From NCBI GenBank assembly GCA_013375495.1, contig JABXKC010000028.1, positions 1 to 54,500 of the forward strand: a DNA stretch of 54,500 nucleotides, in the 5' to 3' direction. Under the pieces are notes generated by a model that was given only the letters and a program-made list of their open reading frames with translations, made no database searches and was not told the origin of the DNA. Position numbers and translations under genes: made by a program. The DNA is from Promethearchaeota archaeon. GTDB taxonomy: Archaea > Asgardarchaeota > Lokiarchaeia > Sigynarchaeales > SOKP01. How positions within the stretch are numbered: the stretch's first letter is position 1; the number at the start of each line of letters is the position of its first letter. This document shows positions 9,277-17,849 of this stretch, in pieces.

Positions 9277-10173
9277 TCATTCAATTTCTATTGGATCTAT
9301 TAGCAGTAAATCGTACACTCTTTTCCAATATTCTTCAATATTCCAATTTTGTTTCTTCTTAATTTTTTCAGATAAATCAATAAATATTGCTTTTATTTCT
9401 AATGTGTGAAAGTAATTAATTGACGGTGAGATAATAGCAATCATATATTGTTTTTCTCCAAATCTTTCCTTGTTGTCAGGATAAGAATCAAAAAAGAGAT
9501 ATCCCCGAGTATTTAGATTTTTTATGTCTAATAAAACCCCTTCAGCCTTGGTTATCTTATCGTGACCATAAATTGATGTTGCTACTGTAAATAATTGATT
9601 TACAATTTTATCTAAGGGAATTGGGAAGATTTTTTCTTCAGGGAAATATTGATTTAATTCTGGTCCGAACTTATCGTCCCAAAATGCTAAAAATAAACAG
9701 ATAAAAAAATCTCGTTTATATTCACTAGGGGTTTTCATTTCTATATTCGTAGTGGAAAACACTTCATCTATTTTGGTGTTTAATGCGTCTATTCTTTTAT
9801 TGCGAGCGATTCTACCCGATAAAATTGCGAGTAAATCTTTCTCGTCAAATGGTTTAGTTAGATAATCGTCTGCACCAAGTAACTTACCAAATCTTACTTC
9901 TTTTGGAGTAGTACGGGCAGAAAGAAAAATGAAAGGAATTCTATTCCAGCGTGGTTCGTTCGATATTTGCCTAAAAAATTCATACCCGTCCATTTCAGGC
10001 ATCATAATATCGCTTATAATAATATTTGGGATTTTTTCAAGACTGGAAAGAATTTTTATAGCTTCTTTTCCATTTTTCGCAGTAATAGGCTTGTAATCGT
10101 TAGATTCCAATAATAAATTTAGATTATACAATAAATCAAGGTTGTCCTCAACAACTAGTATAAGAGGTTTCAA
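9277..10173 (-). CDS. Response regulator with unassigned C-terminal domain
   Basis: Residues 1-125 are a receiver domain: acidic pair E9-D10, phosphoacceptor D55 in SDIMMPEMDG, the switch serine in FLSAR and the lysine in LTKPFD. Residues about 150-298 form a separate domain that I cannot assign with certainty. Its opening (FLAFWDDKFGPELNQYFP) resembles the start of longin/roadblock-like signalling domains of archaea, in which a W-D-x-x-x-GP pattern is common. That would make the output a protein interaction rather than DNA binding; this is inference. The gene lies 57 bases after the MASE3 histidine kinase and is transcribed with it, so the two probably form a two-component system. Confidence 0.88.
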   Translation of the reverse strand: MKPLILVVEDNLDLLYNLNLLLESNDYKPITAKNGKEAIKILSSLEKIPNIIISDIMMPEMDGYEFFRQISNEPRWNRIPFIFLSARTTPKEVRFGKLLGADDYLTKPFDEKDLLAILSGRIARNKRIDALNTKIDEVFSTTNIEMKTPSEYKRDFFICLFLAFWDDKFGPELNQYFPEEKIFPIPLDKIVNQLFTVATSIYGHDKITKAEGVLLDIKNLNTRGYLFFDSYPDNKERFGEKQYMIAIISPSINYFHTLEIKAIFIDLSEKIKKKQNWNIEEYWKRVYDLLLIDPIEIE

Positions 10174-10230
10174 AGTTACTCTAATTGGAACTTAATTTAT
10201 ATTTCTAATACTATTAAAATAGAAATAGGG

Positions 10231-12771
10231 TTATTTAGTATTTATTTTTTTTTCAATTTTCGGAAGAAAAATATAAAATGTTGTTCCCTTACCTTGTTCG
10301 CTTTCAACATACACTTCTCCTGAATGAAGTTCAATTAATTCTTTCGCAATCGATAATCCTAAACCAGTTCCGGGGATATCAGTAACTTGTTCCGATCTAA
10401 AAAATCTTTGAAAAATGGAGGTTAATTCGTCTTCTGAAATTCCTATACCGTTATCTTTCACGTAGAATAAAACTCCGTCCCGATCATTGTCATTGTATTT
10501 GCCCTTGTAATGATCAATAGCTTTTATCTCGACTGTGTTGCTATTCCGTGAATATTTTATAGCATTATCAATAAAAATTCGAAAAATTTGGAAAATTTTT
10601 TTGCTTTCTCCTAATAATGTTATTTCTTCACTTACATTTATATTAAAAGTTATATTTTTTTCATTCCCAACTGGTTCCATTAAAGTTAAAATATCCTTAA
10701 AAACTAAGAGTGGTTTGTACTCTTTCCATTCCATTTTATATTTTCCTTCATCTATTCTGGAAAGCGTTAAAATATCTTCAATTAAGTCTTTTAGTAAGTA
10801 AATATTTCTTGAAATCCCTTCTTTTAATTTTTTATTTACTTCTGGAGTAATCTTCTTCTTATAATTATCTAAGAATTCAATTGACATTGTTAAAATGCTC
10901 ACGGGCGTTCTAAGTTCGTGAGAGACTGTAGAAACAAATCGCTTTAATCTATCTTTTGCTTCTTTTCTAGCTGTTATATCCATACCGTAAATATTCATAT
11001 AACTTTTTCCCTTAATCAGCACTAAAAATAGACTGTAAATTCGTTCTTTTATCTTTAATTCTATTTCTGAATTCTTATCCTTAGAAAATGATTCTTTAAC
11101 AGGTTTTATAAGGATTTCTGGTATTTTACTACCTTCACCTATCCCAAATAAGGTTTGACTAGCTTTGTTTGCTAAAAGAACATATTTCTTACTTAATCGT
11201 AAGACAGGACTAGGATTCTCAGTGTAAAACCTTGCCATATCAGCAATTTTTTCTCGTGCAATTTTCTGTTCGGTATCATCAGTCACAAAAGCCATAGCTC
11301 CCGTAAACTTTCCAGTTTCATCGAATATTGGAGAAGTTCTTATTTTCGTAAATATTTTTCTTCCAGATTTGTGAATAAATTCAAACTCGTGGTCTTCCTT
11401 TATTCCCTGCCTACGCCTTTCAAAATTAATTTCAGCTAATTTTTTTCCATCTTCATCCATAAATTTATACAGCTTTTTTCCTATCATTTCGTCGATCTTG
11501 TAACCAAACATACCTGCCATGCTTTGGTTAACAAAAGTAGTGTTAGTATTATCGTCAATTACCCAGATTCCCTCCAAGGATTCCTCAACTAGATTACGAT
11601 ATTTCTCCTCCGATTTTTTCATTGCTAATTCTAATATACTACGTTCAGTAATGTTTGTGAAGTTTTGAATTATCCCTACGAATTCTCCGTTAATATTTCT
11701 ATAAGGAACAGATCGCACAAGGGTTACGATATTAGTATTATCATTTACTTTCGTTATCAACTCATATTCAAAATGTTCTTTACCCTGTTCGATTTGTTTC
11801 ATTGAACACAAATCAGTATTACACTGGTGCCCAAGACGTTTTAAATCAGGATCGTAGCATTTTTTGCTTATTATTTCCTCCTTCGTTAAGCTAAAAAGAT
11901 TTAAATATGTCTCGTTTATGCGTATAATCTCGTAATCTTTATTAATTACTCTCAGTGGTGCAGAAGCGTTAAACATTTGGTTAAATTCGGAGTAGGCTTC
12001 TTCTAAGTCGTCGGCTTTTCGCCTCAACGAAGTATCACTCAACTTCAGTTTCCTAAGTAGTAAGCCAAAGGGATCTTCTAATGCTGTTTCAATTATTGCC
12101 TTATAGATGAAAAAAAATGCAATTATTTTAAAAATATGACCGATAAAATTTGAAAGATCAGATACACTCAAATAGAATGTAAATGCCAGTTCTGAAATGA
12201 TCGTAGCGCTTATGGAAAGCATAATTAAAAGAAATATCTTCCTATTAAATTCGCTTCGAAATTTGTATAATATTATTGCCGAAGTTAAAAATATGAAATT
12301 GATTATATACTCACTTATAATTTTAAAAGGCGTTAGCCCTATACCTACTATATAACTCGTCGGAAATACCCCGTAAAAAATGAGAATAAATAGAACTGAA
12401 ATGACGATTAAACCCCCCAGCATCAAGTAAGTCGCGTTAATCTTCTTTTTTATTGCAAATAAGGCAAAAAGATAAGAAATAGATTGCCAATATCTTGCTG
12501 CAATCCACAATTGGGTAGGAAGATTCGCATTGAATTCAAGTATAATACTCATTCCTGAGTAGGTTAATGTGTGTATTAAATCTATAGCGCTTATGAAAAG
12601 AAAAGAAATTCCAATGATAAGGAAAAAGGAATTATCCATGTACTTTCGAGAGTTCCAACCAATAAAAAAAATCCCTCCGGAAATTACAATGCTAATTACT
12701 TCAGCAATAGAATGAAATAGTAAATAGCTATAGGTACTGAGTAAAGTTATAAGAAACAATCCTGAACCCAA
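10231..12771 (-). CDS. Membrane sensor histidine kinase (MASE3 + PAS)
   Basis: The first about 230 residues contain about eight membrane helices. The segments AIDLIHTLTYSGM and LPTQLWIAARYWQS are typical of the MASE3 sensory membrane domain. About three PAS-like modules follow (roughly 255-375, 380-500 and 510-600). The first contains a Cys-rich motif, CYDPDLKRLGHQCNTDLC, known from many archaeal PAS sensors. The kinase core has the H-box STVSHELRTPV and the ATP-binding motifs DNGIGI and GTGLGLSIAKEL. The adjacent response regulator (9277-10173) is the obvious partner. The ligand is unknown; a membrane-dissolved or redox signal is possible. Confidence 0.92.
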   Translation of the reverse strand: MGSGLFLITLLSTYSYLLFHSIAEVISIVISGGIFFIGWNSRKYMDNSFFLIIGISFLFISAIDLIHTLTYSGMSIILEFNANLPTQLWIAARYWQSISYLFALFAIKKKINATYLMLGGLIVISVLFILIFYGVFPTSYIVGIGLTPFKIISEYIINFIFLTSAIILYKFRSEFNRKIFLLIMLSISATIISELAFTFYLSVSDLSNFIGHIFKIIAFFFIYKAIIETALEDPFGLLLRKLKLSDTSLRRKADDLEEAYSEFNQMFNASAPLRVINKDYEIIRINETYLNLFSLTKEEIISKKCYDPDLKRLGHQCNTDLCSMKQIEQGKEHFEYELITKVNDNTNIVTLVRSVPYRNINGEFVGIIQNFTNITERSILELAMKKSEEKYRNLVEESLEGIWVIDDNTNTTFVNQSMAGMFGYKIDEMIGKKLYKFMDEDGKKLAEINFERRRQGIKEDHEFEFIHKSGRKIFTKIRTSPIFDETGKFTGAMAFVTDDTEQKIAREKIADMARFYTENPSPVLRLSKKYVLLANKASQTLFGIGEGSKIPEILIKPVKESFSKDKNSEIELKIKERIYSLFLVLIKGKSYMNIYGMDITARKEAKDRLKRFVSTVSHELRTPVSILTMSIEFLDNYKKKITPEVNKKLKEGISRNIYLLKDLIEDILTLSRIDEGKYKMEWKEYKPLLVFKDILTLMEPVGNEKNITFNINVSEEITLLGESKKIFQIFRIFIDNAIKYSRNSNTVEIKAIDHYKGKYNDNDRDGVLFYVKDNGIGISEDELTSIFQRFFRSEQVTDIPGTGLGLSIAKELIELHSGEVYVESEQGKGTTFYIFLPKIEKKINTK

Positions 12772-12863
12772 AATTATGTATTCAATTAGTTCATGTCGAA
12801 ATTTCCTTTCTTTTGAATCTAAATTTTGAATCAGCAGTCTATATCAATCCCATTACTTGTTAA

Positions 12864-13403
12864 TTATAAAACCGATTTTTGAAAAACGGTATATATTGAG
12901 GTTTTAAATATTTGATATGGAAAATCAAGTGGAAATATATCTTTTATCTGTTGTGTTAATGATTGGATTACTTCATCTTTAATATATATATTCATGATTT
13001 CTACATCAAGGTCAAATTTATGCAAGAACAGTGAGAACTCAAGATTAATCGCTGTTTTCTTTAATAACGCAATAATTCTAGCTAGATACTCAAGAGAAAT
13101 ATCATAACGTTCTCTATCTTGAATGTCTATGACATAAATGAGTTTACTCGCTCCTTTAATGTGGTTTTTAAAATTCTTAAAATAATCTTCTCTAAATTGT
13201 GCTTGCCCTCCAAAATCCCATATATTAAATTCTGAACCCAAAGTATGAAATTTATTGATTTCAAATCCTCTTGTTGGATTTATAGCGCTAAATGACGAAA
13301 GATTTTTCACTCCCTTTAGACACATCACAATAGATGTCTTACCACTATTGTCTAAACCCATTATAATTATTTTCTTTGTATTCTTAGAATCTTTTCCTTG
13401 CAT
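12864..13403 (-). CDS. Arf/Rag-like small GTPase
   Basis: A single GTPase domain of 179 residues. The P-loop is GLDNSGKT (17-24, after G16 region), switch I includes NPTRGF (T44), the DxxG region is WDFGGQ (62-67), the base-recognition motif is HKFD (128-131) and the G5-like motif is TSIY (168-171). HKxD in place of NKxD, together with WDxGGQ, is a Rag/Gtr1 trait, whereas the length is Arf-like. No lipidation site or C-terminal roadblock domain is present. Such GTPases are an Asgard hallmark. The gene is 31 bases downstream of an arsR-type regulator and is transcribed with it. A roadblock protein, a typical partner of Rag GTPases, is encoded about 3 kb away. Confidence 0.9.
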   Translation of the reverse strand: MQGKDSKNTKKIIIMGLDNSGKTSIVMCLKGVKNLSSFSAINPTRGFEINKFHTLGSEFNIWDFGGQAQFREDYFKNFKNHIKGASKLIYVIDIQDRERYDISLEYLARIIALLKKTAINLEFSLFLHKFDLDVEIMNIYIKDEVIQSLTQQIKDIFPLDFPYQIFKTSIYTVFQKSVL

Positions 13404-13434
13404 TTCTTTAACCTTAAAATGTAAGTTCTATAAT

Positions 13435-13770
13435 TTACAAGAGTGTATCTATAATATCTTCATTACTCATGGCTTGAAGTCTTTCTTTTTTAATTCTAGC
13501 TACAAGAGATTTGATGTCAGCTAGGAGTCTAAAAAGATCTTGATTCTTGATTTTATAATACTTAACATTATTTATTCTTTCAAAAATGATGAGGTTCGTA
13601 TTACTTAAAACCTTCAAATGTTGTGATATTGTAGATTGCGATTTATCTAAGGTAGATTGAATTTGAGAAGAAGTACTTTTTTCATGATTTAACAGATCTA
13701 ATATATCTAATCGAGTTTGATCAGCTAATACTTTCATAAACTTGATAAAATCTTTTCTTATTTCACTCAT
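13435..13770 (-). CDS. ArsR-family winged-helix transcription regulator
   Basis: A 111-residue winged-helix protein. The opening FMKVLADQTRLDILDLL and the recognition region SQIQSTLDKSQSTISQHLKVL are characteristic of ArsR/SmtB. No metal-binding cysteine pair is visible, so the inducer may not be a metal. It precedes the Rag-like GTPase gene by 31 bases. It is divergent from the lrp gene, sharing a 167-base intergenic region that could hold control sites for both directions. Confidence 0.88.
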   Translation of the reverse strand: MSEIRKDFIKFMKVLADQTRLDILDLLNHEKSTSSQIQSTLDKSQSTISQHLKVLSNTNLIIFERINNVKYYKIKNQDLFRLLADIKSLVARIKKERLQAMSNEDIIDTLL

Positions 13771-13875
13771 AAATTCAAAACTGCTGTATTTTGGGATTAG
13801 TGGGTTTAATCGCTTATAAATCTACTTTTAATTAATTATTAAATATTATTATAAAAATATAAGTTCACCGTAATA

Positions 13876-13883
13876 TTTATATA
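13876..13883 (+). promoter_or_regulatory. TATA box for the lrp-type gene
   Basis: TTTATATA lies 55 bases upstream of the ATG at 13938. An archaeal promoter starts transcription about 25 bases after the TATA centre, giving a leader of about 30 bases. Confidence 0.5.
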
Positions 13884-13937
13884 TCACCATATCGTTATTA
13901 ATGAATATAGATAATTAATAATTTTTCACCAATTCTT

Positions 13938-14450
13938 ATGGAAAGTAAAGTTTTTAAAATCGATGAAGTAGATAGAAATATAATCGAGATAATCCAAAAA
14001 GAGCCAATGCTTACCCATACAGAGATCGCTAAGAAAGTTAATCGAAGTCAGCCTACAATTGGTATGAGAATACGCAAGCTTGAAAAATCGGGCGTTTTAA
14101 AGTTTCAAGCAGGAATCAATGTTAAAACTATGGATTTAATCCTTGCTAGAGTAGAAGTTCAAACGTTAAAACCAGATGAAACAATAAAGTTAGTCAAAAA
14201 TTGTCCTTATATGTTAAACGCGTTTCGATTAAGTGGAACATCCAATCTAAGCATTATGATTATAAGTGATAAACTCGCTCAACTTGATGAAATAGTCAAT
14301 CATCATTTTAGGAAAGATCCTAATATATCGGAAGTATATATGGATATAATTACCGATGTTATTAACGATTTCGTTTTACCATTCGATTTTAACTTCGAAA
14401 GTTGTGGGTTAACATCAACGGGTCAATGTTGTGGAAAATGTTTTGCCTAA
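13938..14450 (+). CDS. Lrp/AsnC-family regulator with cysteine-rich C-terminus
   Basis: The N-terminal helix-turn-helix (EVDRNIIEIIQKEP, then HTEIAKKVNRSQPTIGMRIRKLE, about 10-50) and an alpha/beta ligand/oligomerisation domain (about 65-145) define an Lrp/AsnC protein. Past the usual end it carries a short tail with four clustered cysteines, C156, C164, C165 and C168 (CX7CCX2C), which could bind a metal or Fe-S cluster or sense thiol redox state. The gene lies just upstream of the tRNA-Cys gene and cysS on the same strand, so a role in cysteine or sulfur control is an attractive inference. Confidence 0.9.
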   Translation: MESKVFKIDEVDRNIIEIIQKEPMLTHTEIAKKVNRSQPTIGMRIRKLEKSGVLKFQAGINVKTMDLILARVEVQTLKPDETIKLVKNCPYMLNAFRLSGTSNLSIMIISDKLAQLDEIVNHHFRKDPNISEVYMDIITDVINDFVLPFDFNFESCGLTSTGQCCGKCFA

Positions 14451-14604
14451 CCAAAAAAAATTTGTTTAATTGAATTTGTTTAAAGGGTTAGAACAAACAT
14501 TTTTATTCCATTAACAACAAATTTTTAGCATAATCTATTTTTTAATTAATAGATAGTGAATTTTTTAAAATACGAGAATTCAAAAAAACAATTAAAAATA
14601 ACCT

Positions 14605-14685
14605 GCCAGCGTATCCGAGTAGTTAAGGAGGCGGCCTGCAGAGCCGTTGCTTTCAGCATCGAGGGTGCAAATCCCTCCGCTGGCT
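14605..14685 (+). tRNA. tRNA-Cys (anticodon GCA), class II shape with long variable arm
   Basis: A complete cloverleaf can be drawn. The acceptor stem is GCCAGCG/CGCTGGC (7 bp), the D stem TCC/GGA, the anticodon stem GCGGC/GCCGT with loop CTGCAGA, the anticodon GCA at 14638-14640, and the T stem GAGGG/CCCTC. The discriminator base is T (U73, 14685), the main identity base of tRNA-Cys; CCA is not encoded. Two oddities stand out. The variable region (14648-14660) is 13 bases and folds as a TGCT-TTC-AGCA hairpin, a class II arm expected only for Leu and Ser tRNAs in archaea. The T loop is TGCAAAT (G at position 55), opposite a D loop that probably has A at 18. cysS begins 54 bases downstream. 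Confidence 0.88.
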
Positions 14686-14738
14686 CTTTATAACAACTTC
14701 TTAATAAAAATACTACTATATAAGATGAAGTAATTACC

Positions 14739-16184
14739 ATGAAAGTATACAATAGTCTAACATTTAAAAAGGAAGAATTTAAAACTCTAGAGCCAGGGAA
14801 AGTCAAAATGTATGTCTGTGGTGTGACTGTCTATGGTTCGCCTCACCTAGGTCATGCAAAGTCAGCTGTTGTATTTGATTTAATTCATAGATATTTAAAG
14901 TTTAAAGGTTACGAAGTAAGAATCGTGAAAAACTATACCGATATCGACGATAAAATAATCAAGGCTTCTCAAGAAAGTAACGTTGATTTTAAGACTTTAA
15001 GTGAACAATACATTGGAGAATACGAGGAAATCATGGAAAAGTTAAACGTTGAAAAGGATACATATAATCCTCGTGCGACAGAAGTGATGGATCTAATAAT
15101 TAAATTTGCTCAAGAATTAATATCAAAGGGTCACGCTTACGAAAGAAATGGTTCGGTGTATTTTTCAGTTCAATCATTTCCTAAATACAATTTTATTCTT
15201 CAGAGAGTTAAAGATCAAAAAAAAAAAGGCGAAGAAGAAGATTACATAGCCGATCAAGATACTGCGTTTGGAGAAGACAAAATTGATGTTAGAGATTTTG
15301 CTTTATGGAAAAAAATGAAAGCAGGAGAACCTTTTTGGGAAAGTCCATGGGGTAAAGGTCGTCCTGGCTGGCATATAGAGTGTTCTGTCATGATTCTGAA
15401 TTTCTTAGGAGAAACAATTGATATACATGGGGGTGGTCAGGATTTAAAATTTCCTCACCACCGGAACGAAATAGCGCAATCAGAGTCATATTCAGGGAAA
15501 AATTTTGCTAAATATTTCTTACATAATGGCTATGTCAATGTAAACAACGAGAAGATGTCTAAAAGTCTTGATAATTTTTTCACTGTTGCTGATATTGCTA
15601 AGGAATACGATCCCATGGTTATTCGTTGGTATTTAATCTCTAGTCATTATAGAAGCTCAAACAATTATACTTCTGAAAGCATGGCACCCGCAAAAAAGAC
15701 TTATGATCGGTTATTAAACACAATTAAGAAGGTAAACGACACAGAATTTAGTGATACAGAATCAAAACAACTCAACAATTTAATCGTGAGGATCGGAGAT
15801 GCTAAGACTAAAATTATTGAAGCAATGGACGACGATTTTGATACTCCTGTTGCTCTCGCTGAGTTGCTAACACTATTTAGAGAAATCAATAAAGCTCTTT
15901 TACAAGATAATCTGAAAATTAACCAAGAATTCAAAGACAAGTTCTATGATTTGATAAATTTCAGCGAATCTATATTTGGCATATTTCCTTTTCTAAAATC
16001 AAACTCTAAACCATTTTCGACGGAAAGCGTGAACGAAAAAGACAACCTCATTAAAAACCTCATTAATTTGATAATTGAGATACGCGTTAAATTAAGAGAA
16101 CAAAAAATTTACGATTTAAGCGATATAATTCGCAATCGGTTAAGGGATATGGGTATTGACATAGAAGATAAAAAAGTGCAGTAA
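14739..16184 (+). CDS. cysS: Cysteinyl-tRNA synthetase
   Basis: Class I synthetase that charges tRNA-Cys. The zinc ligand C27 (VCGVTVYG), the HIGH-type motif HLGH at 36-39, the zinc-site region WHIECSVM with HHRNE, and the KMSKS motif (EKMSKSLDNF) are all present. The 481-residue length is normal. Direct charging means this archaeon need not rely on the SepRS/SepCysS route. Its gene follows the tRNA-Cys gene closely, a pairing of enzyme and substrate that may be co-expressed. The enzyme would have to accept the unusual long variable arm of that tRNA. Confidence 0.97.
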   Translation: MKVYNSLTFKKEEFKTLEPGKVKMYVCGVTVYGSPHLGHAKSAVVFDLIHRYLKFKGYEVRIVKNYTDIDDKIIKASQESNVDFKTLSEQYIGEYEEIMEKLNVEKDTYNPRATEVMDLIIKFAQELISKGHAYERNGSVYFSVQSFPKYNFILQRVKDQKKKGEEEDYIADQDTAFGEDKIDVRDFALWKKMKAGEPFWESPWGKGRPGWHIECSVMILNFLGETIDIHGGGQDLKFPHHRNEIAQSESYSGKNFAKYFLHNGYVNVNNEKMSKSLDNFFTVADIAKEYDPMVIRWYLISSHYRSSNNYTSESMAPAKKTYDRLLNTIKKVNDTEFSDTESKQLNNLIVRIGDAKTKIIEAMDDDFDTPVALAELLTLFREINKALLQDNLKINQEFKDKFYDLINFSESIFGIFPFLKSNSKPFSTESVNEKDNLIKNLINLIIEIRVKLREQKIYDLSDIIRNRLRDMGIDIEDKKVQ

Positions 16185-16197
16185 AGATAGAAGTTTC

Positions 16198-16602
16198 TCA
16201 AATATGGGCAGAACTACTTACAATCTCGTCGCCATCCTCGAGATGTTTATAATGTTTGTATAAAATTGGTGCGAGTTTAACTTCTTTAGTTGTTGACACA
16301 GTTAAGACCTGATCTTCACCCGCATGTAAAATTAATACATACCCCTTTTTAGCTTGAATATAGGACTGTTCAAACTCGCCTAAACCCATTTCTGCAATTG
16401 CGCGCTCGCTTAACGAGCAGAGGGCTGCCGTCATAGCAGCTAGTCGCATATCATCCGTATTAGATGGTAGAACTGAAGCAAGAGGTTGACCAGTATCCGC
16501 CGTGAGTTGCGCAGCTTTTACTCCGTCAACATTATCCATAATATCCTTTAGCAAATCTTCAAGGGAACTCTTGAAATCCCTTCTCTTCTTTAACCCTTTC
16601 AT
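16198..16602 (-). CDS. Roadblock/LC7 domain protein
   Basis: A single roadblock domain of about 100 residues after a basic N-terminus. The pattern MDNVDGVKAAQLTADTGQPLASVLP, followed by LAAMTAALCSLSERAIAEMG, a central beta strand (YVLILHAGEDQVLTVST) and a final helix, is typical of roadblock/MglB/Rag-associated proteins. These are GTPase scaffolds or regulators and are numerous in Asgard archaea. Convergent with cysS (13-base gap). A Rag-like GTPase is encoded about 3 kb away, but no direct operon links them. Confidence 0.88.
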   Translation of the reverse strand: MKGLKKRRDFKSSLEDLLKDIMDNVDGVKAAQLTADTGQPLASVLPSNTDDMRLAAMTAALCSLSERAIAEMGLGEFEQSYIQAKKGYVLILHAGEDQVLTVSTTKEVKLAPILYKHYKHLEDGDEIVSSSAHI

Positions 16603-16732
16603 TGAACAAGACGAAAAAATAATAATTAGACAATTACTATTGCTTTAAAAAGAGACTTTATAATATAAATTTTAGTACCCAATCTTAATATCTACCTAAT
16701 ATGTTATGCAAAATCTTAAGCGGGAAAAAGAG

Positions 16733-16740
16733 AAAAAAAA
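16733..16740 (-). terminator. Oligo-T terminator after the MtaA-like gene
   Basis: A run of eight A on the plus strand (T8 in the transcript of the minus strand) directly follows the stop at 16745, as expected for archaeal intrinsic termination. Confidence 0.5.
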
Positions 16741-16744
16741 GGTT

Positions 16745-17752
16745 TTAAAAGGTTTGAGCAGCTTTTACAAGTGCTTTTACATTTTCAATTGGAGTATCGG
16801 AAGTAATTTCACATCCTGGTGCTACTATAAAGCGTGAATCTTCACCACTCGCTTCTATAGCTTTATGTACCGCAGCCTCTACTTCTTTGGTGCTACCAAA
16901 TGGGAGTAATCTTACATGATCTATATTTCCTGCTATACCAATATCATGGTTGAGCAGTTCCTGAGTTTCTGAGATATCAACATACGGTCCGATGCTTAAT
17001 GTATTTATATTTTTAATCTGTTTAAGATCTTGAGCTAATGCATTTAGGTGCGGGGCTACCCTTCCACACATATGAAGTATATTGTAGTCGAAAATATCAA
17101 AAAGACTTGGTAAATAATCCAGGCTGAACTCTTTGATTTGTTCATGTTTTAACATTTGGAAGTCATGTTCACAAACTACAAATACTGTAGCACCAGCGTT
17201 CTTCAAGGCTTTAATGTATTCCTCTATTATTTTAACGCTCTTTTTAACTAATTTTTGTATAAATTCAGGATTTTTTATCATCATTTTTATTAAAACCACA
17301 TAGGGCATTAGTTGTAAGCTAAAAGTTATTGGGCCTGTCATAAAAGCCGCAACAGGAGCTTCAGCCTCCTCTACAAGAATACTTGTACCTTCGATCATAA
17401 CTCTTGAACTCGTTGTTTCCAAAAAATCTGGATACCCTAAGTTCTCCAAATCGTTTTCTGATTGAATCAGGTGTTTTGTAATCCAAGGGTTCTTATCCGG
17501 AGGATAATTAACCTCTGCTCCACACGCTTCAGCTACCGGCCAGCTTGGCTCAACTTGTATCGTTGTTATATCATATCCATATAATTTCAGTGCTTTCAAA
17601 TGAGCTTCTGCCGCTTTTTCAGCATTTTGGTACATTAAATCGTAAGATAAATTATTTATAATACCTGCATGATCACCAATCTGCGGGAATACTGGAGGTC
17701 TATCAACTGGACGACCTCTTAAAGCAGCATAAATACGCTCAAACGAATCCAT
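16745..17752 (-). CDS. UroD-family methylcobamide:thiol methyltransferase (MtaA/MtbA-like)
   Basis: Belongs to the uroporphyrinogen-decarboxylase fold used by methylcobamide:CoM methyltransferases. The zinc-binding H-x-C...C pattern is seen as LHMCGR and, later, APGCEI, which marks the methyltransferase branch rather than true UroD. The N-terminus (ERIYAALRGRPVDRPPVFP) is also typical. I take the ATG at 17752 rather than the TTG two codons upstream. It probably moves a methyl group from a corrinoid protein to a thiol acceptor. A corrinoid protein gene lies at 19700-20323 in the same direction, separated by one divergent and one parallel gene. Whether coenzyme M is the acceptor here is unknown. 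Confidence 0.85.
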   Translation of the reverse strand: MDSFERIYAALRGRPVDRPPVFPQIGDHAGIINNLSYDLMYQNAEKAAEAHLKALKLYGYDITTIQVEPSWPVAEACGAEVNYPPDKNPWITKHLIQSENDLENLGYPDFLETTSSRVMIEGTSILVEEAEAPVAAFMTGPITFSLQLMPYVVLIKMMIKNPEFIQKLVKKSVKIIEEYIKALKNAGATVFVVCEHDFQMLKHEQIKEFSLDYLPSLFDIFDYNILHMCGRVAPHLNALAQDLKQIKNINTLSIGPYVDISETQELLNHDIGIAGNIDHVRLLPFGSTKEVEAAVHKAIEASGEDSRFIVAPGCEITSDTPIENVKALVKAAQTF

Positions 17753-17849
17753 AAGCAAATTGGATATTTTAATTATAATTTAATAATACTCCTTCTAATA
17801 TAATGTAATAAATAAATTTAAAACTATTTCAAGCCTTTTCAATCTGAAG

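Noticed and set aside
14605..14685. Reading the tRNA as Leu or Ser because of the long arm.
   Set aside because: The seven-base loop has only one position for U33, giving GCA; U73 and the adjacent cysS also point to cysteine.
14546..14806. Open frame of 86 codons on the minus strand.
   Set aside because: It runs across the tRNA-Cys gene and into the start of cysS and has no recognisable product.
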